From: Chitinophagales bacterium
Lineage (GTDB): Bacteria; Bacteroidota; Bacteroidia; Chitinophagales; Chitinophagaceae
NCBI GenBank assembly: GCA_015654695.1
Contig: JAATGJ010000132.1
Coordinates: forward strand, 62,001 to 126,000
Length of the DNA stretch: 64,000 nucleotides
Direction of reading: 5' to 3'
In this document: piece after piece, positions 61,801 to 64,000 of the stretch
Layout of the letters: each line of letters begins with the position of its first letter
Position numbering within the stretch: position 1 is the first letter of the stretch
Translations under genes and position numbers: made by a program
Notes under the pieces: model-generated
Told to the model about the DNA's origin: nothing
Database searches by the model: none
What the model saw: only the letters and a program-made list of their open reading frames with translations

Positions 61801-62620
61801 GGCGAAGATTCAATAATGACGGGAACCAGTAAGTAACCACCCGGATAACGAGCAGGGACAAACCCAGGAAAGCTATCCCCTGCCAGATCTTCCTTCTTCT
61901 TGTTAATGATTCTGCAAATGAATGAATAAGCAGCAGTAAAAAAATAATACCCCCGAGCCTCAGCCATAAGGTGAGCCTGCTGTTATAAGGTACTGCGCCG
62001 GAGGCCTTTTTATCAAGGTAAAAAATTGTCTTTCCCGATAAAGTAACGGGAAATGAGGTTTCAACTTTACTGATCACTACCCGCTGATCAGCCGTATTGC
62101 TAAAAAAGAAATGTTTGGGGAGATAGTCTGTATTGAGAAAGAAATCGGATTGTACCGGGATCAGGGCATAAGCCACTACAGTATGTTCACTATATTGAAT
62201 TGACCGCTTGATCACAAAATAATGCCCGTTCAAAAGATCCATAAAGCTTTCAAAATCGCCATCGGCATAGGTTTCCGGTGGGGGCAGTATCAGCTGGCTG
62301 CTCCAAAAGTTCATGGACAGTATCCCATCATTACTGACAGTATATAAAAAAATACCATAGCGCCTCGCTATGACAGACTCAAATTCTTTTCCAGATTCCG
62401 CATTCCTGATAAGTTTGAGTACAAGGGAACTATCGCTGAGAAATTCATGGAAGTTTTGCTGTTTATCCTCGAGGTATTCTTCAGCATATTTTTTTTCAGT
62501 TACGATGGAAGTCCTGTCAGTATATATTTTATTGAAAACATAAGAAAGGGTGAAAAGTACAATCGCCGCTATCAGCAAACCAAGTTTCCAGAAAAAGTTA
62601 TTTCGTAAGAGGGGCTTCAC
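58874..62620 (-). CDS. large NtrY-like membrane histidine kinase
   Basis: A 1248-residue sensor kinase. One N-terminal helix and a periplasmic domain (~35-205) are followed by a cluster of about ten helices (~210-480), another periplasmic region, two more helices with a second sensor region, HAMP (~950-1005, ITRSFSLISDKMKEV), HisKA with His1042 (MARQVAHEIKNPLTPMKLSIQYL) and HATPase (DNGEGIP, GTGLGLAMV). The AHEIKNPLTP motif is typical of the NtrY subgroup. The very long sensor region suggests membrane- or lipid-related sensing. It abuts mazG (no spacing between the stop of mazG and its start) and may be co-transcribed with it. Confidence 0.93.
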   Translation of the reverse strand: MKPLLRNNFFWKLGLLIAAIVLFTLSYVFNKIYTDRTSIVTEKKYAEEYLEDKQQNFHEFLSDSSLVLKLIRNAESGKEFESVIARRYGIFLYTVSNDGILSMNFWSSQLILPPPETYADGDFESFMDLLNGHYFVIKRSIQYSEHTVVAYALIPVQSDFFLNTDYLPKHFFFSNTADQRVVISKVETSFPVTLSGKTIFYLDKKASGAVPYNSRLTLWLRLGGIIFLLLLIHSFAESLTRRRKIWQGIAFLGLSLLVIRVVTYWFPSLLNLRQFELFDPSIYGANIIQRSLGDLLFNSLLFCWFVLFAWGKVQRAEIIGSRMPLWLRWVTGIISLCLLIYSTFILSSVIRSIVADSKISFDVTDFFSLNSYSVVGFIVLACLSLAYYYFTQILFRIIFPLFKENTWPIYFAIGFAGLVYLTVRSGDPTVLFYIPVLAWLLLYTWLVNRRGLIIYNIRINIAGILFWIFVFSVSISMIMLAENKKAEWKKRQFFAEKLAVQMDPSSERLMSIAIQYLDNDFLSDNFYRFTDSAGGKLLRDSIITGNYKGYLNKYDTRLYIYDSTGKPIFNEDVTTYETLNNIVNVQAKATGTPDLFYYETSFEKFTYITERIMRDTSGNKLGSFFIISNPKNYSSDALFPVLFKQYKKNDPENSPIYSYAIYSKKKLVSRSDKYSFPTRLTDKQIPRDEFKRVLTGGFDEMWYRASNEKVVIMVRKRDTIIESITLFSYLFCSFLFLITLVQLISFILRTGYNWRGFRKLLQLNIRTQVHSTIIFISIFSFTIIGVATISFFISRYNRTNSDKLSRTMKIMVKEMEKKIGDHKTFDDVLTLYDSVSNFSLQQLADEVSDIHGVDVNVYDLRGDLQVSSEPNVYEKGVLSKKIDPTAFYHLNRLNQVEWVQEEYIADFAYLSVYAPVMDNETGNIYAYLSIPYFTSEQELNQEISNFIVTIINLNAFIFLIAGLIALFITNRITRSFSLISDKMKEVNLAKINEEIVWNRNDEIGELVKEYNKMVNKLEQSAAALAKTEREGAWREMARQVAHEIKNPLTPMKLSIQYLQKSINSNQPNVKELSSSVATTLVEQIDHLAKIAADFSQFANIGITNVEKFDLHDVLRQLKELFQMNEQVEFAWYPIHQQVWIEADKTQMNRLFTNLFTNAIEACAKNCRLEVREELFNGSIRISIKDNGEGIPPDMQSRIFTPNFTTKSSGTGLGLAMVKGIIEQTKGKIWFETEQGNGSTFHVELPLVE

Positions 62621-63397
62621 TTATTGGCCTTGTTGTTTAATGCTGTTCCAGATGGCATCCATTTCTTCGAGTGTCATAGTATTAAGTTCTTTTCCGCTGA
62701 CCAATGCATGTTGTTCCATCTGTGTAAAACGGTGGATGAATTTCTTGTTGGTTCGTTCCAGCGCATTTTCGGCATCAAGCTGCAAAAACCGTGCATAATT
62801 AATAAGGGAAAACACCAGGTCGCCAAACTCCTCCTCTATTTTATCCTGCTGCCCGGTGCCTATCACTTCTTTTAACTCACCCATTTCTTCTTCTACTTTT
62901 TCCCATACCTGCTCCCGGTTATCCCATTCAAAGCCCACTTGCTTAGCTTTTTCCTGTAGCCGCATGGCTTTTACTGTAGCTGGCAGCGATTGCGGCACAC
63001 CCCCTAATACTGACTTTTTCCCATCCTTTAGTTTAAGCTTTTCCCAGTTTCTTTTAACATCCTCTTCATTATTTACTTTTACGTCTCCGTAAATATGGGG
63101 ATGGCGGTAAATTAACTTTTCCGAGATACCCTGTATTACTTCTTCCAGGGTAAACTGGTTTTGTTCGCTTCCGATCTTTGCATAAAAGAGGATATGCAAT
63201 AAAAGATCACCCAATTCTTCTTTTATCCCTTTCCAGTCTTTTTCTGTTATGGCATCAGCCAGTTCGTAGGTTTCTTCAATGGTTAGTTGCCGCAGCGATT
63301 GAACGGTTTGTTTTTTATCCCAGGGACATTTCTCTCTCAACTCATCCATGATACCCACTAATCGCAAAAAGGCTTCTGGTAAATTTTGTTGTTGCAT
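62621..63397 (-). CDS. mazG: MazG nucleoside triphosphate pyrophosphohydrolase
   Basis: A 258-residue enzyme that hydrolyses (d)NTPs to NMP and pyrophosphate for nucleotide-pool cleaning. Two tandem MazG domains are visible: the first with CPWDKKQTVQSLRQLTIEETYELADAI...KEELGDLLLHILFYAKIG (Glu residues of ExxE12-28ExxD), the second with QVWEKVEEEMGELKEVI...EEFGDLVFSLINYARFL. Length is standard. It lies ten bases below the DUF3667-like gene and touches the NtrY-like kinase. Confidence 0.95.
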   Translation of the reverse strand: MQQQNLPEAFLRLVGIMDELREKCPWDKKQTVQSLRQLTIEETYELADAITEKDWKGIKEELGDLLLHILFYAKIGSEQNQFTLEEVIQGISEKLIYRHPHIYGDVKVNNEEDVKRNWEKLKLKDGKKSVLGGVPQSLPATVKAMRLQEKAKQVGFEWDNREQVWEKVEEEMGELKEVIGTGQQDKIEEEFGDLVFSLINYARFLQLDAENALERTNKKFIHRFTQMEQHALVSGKELNTMTLEEMDAIWNSIKQQGQ

Positions 63398-63406
63398 ACT
63401 GCTGGA

Positions 63407-64000
63407 TTAAATCCTGTAAAGTGTAAAAATTAAGAACACGGCAAAGAGAAGGCTAAGGAAAATAAGGCAAAGGAAATTAAAGAGAATGAATTTAACCATC
63501 GTTTTGAAAGTGCCCTGCCCATAAAAATTCTTCATAGACCTGTATGCGTAGTAAATGCCCATGATCACCAGTATGGCTTGCACAAAATTCCAGATACCCA
63601 GGTGCGCAAGGCTATCCAGCTTATCAACCAGGAAAAACAGCAGCATCAGCAAAAAAGTAAAAATATAGAGGTGGATCAGGAAGATGCCGTGATCAGCAAA
63701 ATAAAATTTCTTCCGGCGGAAATAAAGGAACTTTAGCAATAAGGCATAGAGCGGAAGAGAAACAAACAGCATATAGGGCAAACTATGGATGAATTTCTCA
63801 AAAAGATCTTTCCATAGCTGTTGCCTGTTATGCCCATACTTCTGCTTCAGGCCGATACTTTTCCTGTTCAATTGCGTTTTCAGCCAATTGTCCCTTTCGG
63901 ATGATGGCAATAGTTGCTGGGCCGAATCATAAGCGGCAACAGATGTATATTTATCAGCAGCCTCGCCAAACGAGATACTGGTTCCTTTCTGCTTTTCAAC
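63407..64000 (-). CDS. C-terminal part of a DUF3667-like membrane protein
   Basis: The gene runs off the right edge; 197 residues are visible in an open frame. The fragment has a charged stretch (QLNRKSIGLKQKYGHNRQQLWKDLF) and then four to five membrane helices: YMLFVSLPLYALLLKFLYFRRKKFYFADHGIFLIHLYIFTFLLMLLFF, FVQAILVIMGIYYAYRSMKNFYGQG, TMVKFILFNFLCLIFLSLLFAVFLIF. The LLLKFLYFRRKKFY-x-DH pattern recalls the C-terminal part of DUF3667 proteins; this is by memory. Function unknown. It precedes mazG by 9 bp, so the three genes probably share a transcript. Confidence 0.65.
   Translation of the reverse strand, partial: VEKQKGTSISFGEAADKYTSVAAYDSAQQLLPSSERDNWLKTQLNRKSIGLKQKYGHNRQQLWKDLFEKFIHSLPYMLFVSLPLYALLLKFLYFRRKKFYFADHGIFLIHLYIFTFLLMLLFFLVDKLDSLAHLGIWNFVQAILVIMGIYYAYRSMKNFYGQGTFKTMVKFILFNFLCLIFLSLLFAVFLIFTLYRI

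Noticed and set aside
1-64000. CRISPR array, prophage or integrative element
   Set aside because: No spaced direct repeats, integrase, transposase or phage structural genes were seen.

Overview
The window looks like a chromosome segment of a Bacteroidota bacterium, most likely in or near Chitinophagaceae. This rests on a SusC/TonB-linked receptor at the left edge, many two-component genes of Bacteroidota type, TTTG-N19-TAnnTTTG-like promoters (clearest before rplU), a tmRNA tag starting with Gly (GNTQYAMAA), a lysine-rich mini-histone-like peptide, DUF4154 (YfiR) and PorT-like proteins, and AT-rich spacers. No rRNA, tRNA, CRISPR array or transposase gene was seen.

Layout. 1-3.65 kb: 5' part of a susC-like gene and a two-domain polysaccharide lyase (minus). 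4-5.8 kb: RRM RNA-binding protein and a KAS III-like enzyme. 5.9-15.3 kb: a compact block on the minus strand that looks like one stress regulon. It holds a PorT-like barrel, an OmpA/glycine-zipper lipoprotein, two cupins, two histidine kinases, a DJ-1/PfpI protein, an lmo0937-type mini membrane protein, CsbD and several small unknowns. Eight copies of one ~40-bp upstream element with constant 21-bp internal spacing precede these genes. Two of the copies precede apparently non-coding transcripts that end in good terminators. 15.4-20.2 kb: secreted caspase-like protein, TPR membrane protein, small lipoprotein, PBP4. 20.2-32.2 kb: mostly housekeeping (Uma2 nuclease, CinA carrying an in-frame DUF559 nuclease element with inverted repeats, lipoyl E2, SixA-like phosphatase, S9 peptidase, a methyltransferase broken by a nonsense codon, EamA transporter, polyprenol-phosphate mannosyltransferase-like enzyme, DEDDh exonuclease).

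32.3-48.9 kb is a signalling island. It has an orphan NarL-type regulator, then CHASE3-GAF hybrid kinase - receiver - CheR - CheB - receiver/PAS kinase, then TonB receptor - YfiR - CHASE8-like/HAMP kinase - Rcp1-like receiver, then a receiver/PAS/HisKA_3 kinase and two NarL-type regulators, one with no DNA-binding domain. 49-64 kb: tmRNA (ssrA), rseP, dxr, a GH3 enzyme, rplU-rpmA, a Lys/Ala-rich peptide, a PolX-like protein with a degenerate polymerase motif, a CPBP protease, a MntA/HepT pair, an NtrY-like kinase, mazG and the end of a DUF3667-like membrane protein.

The two most interesting items are the repeated ~40-bp element that ties the 6-15 kb genes and two putative small RNAs into one regulon, and the nuclease-coding inverted-repeat element sitting in frame inside cinA. 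All functional names come from reading motifs by eye; no database search was run.
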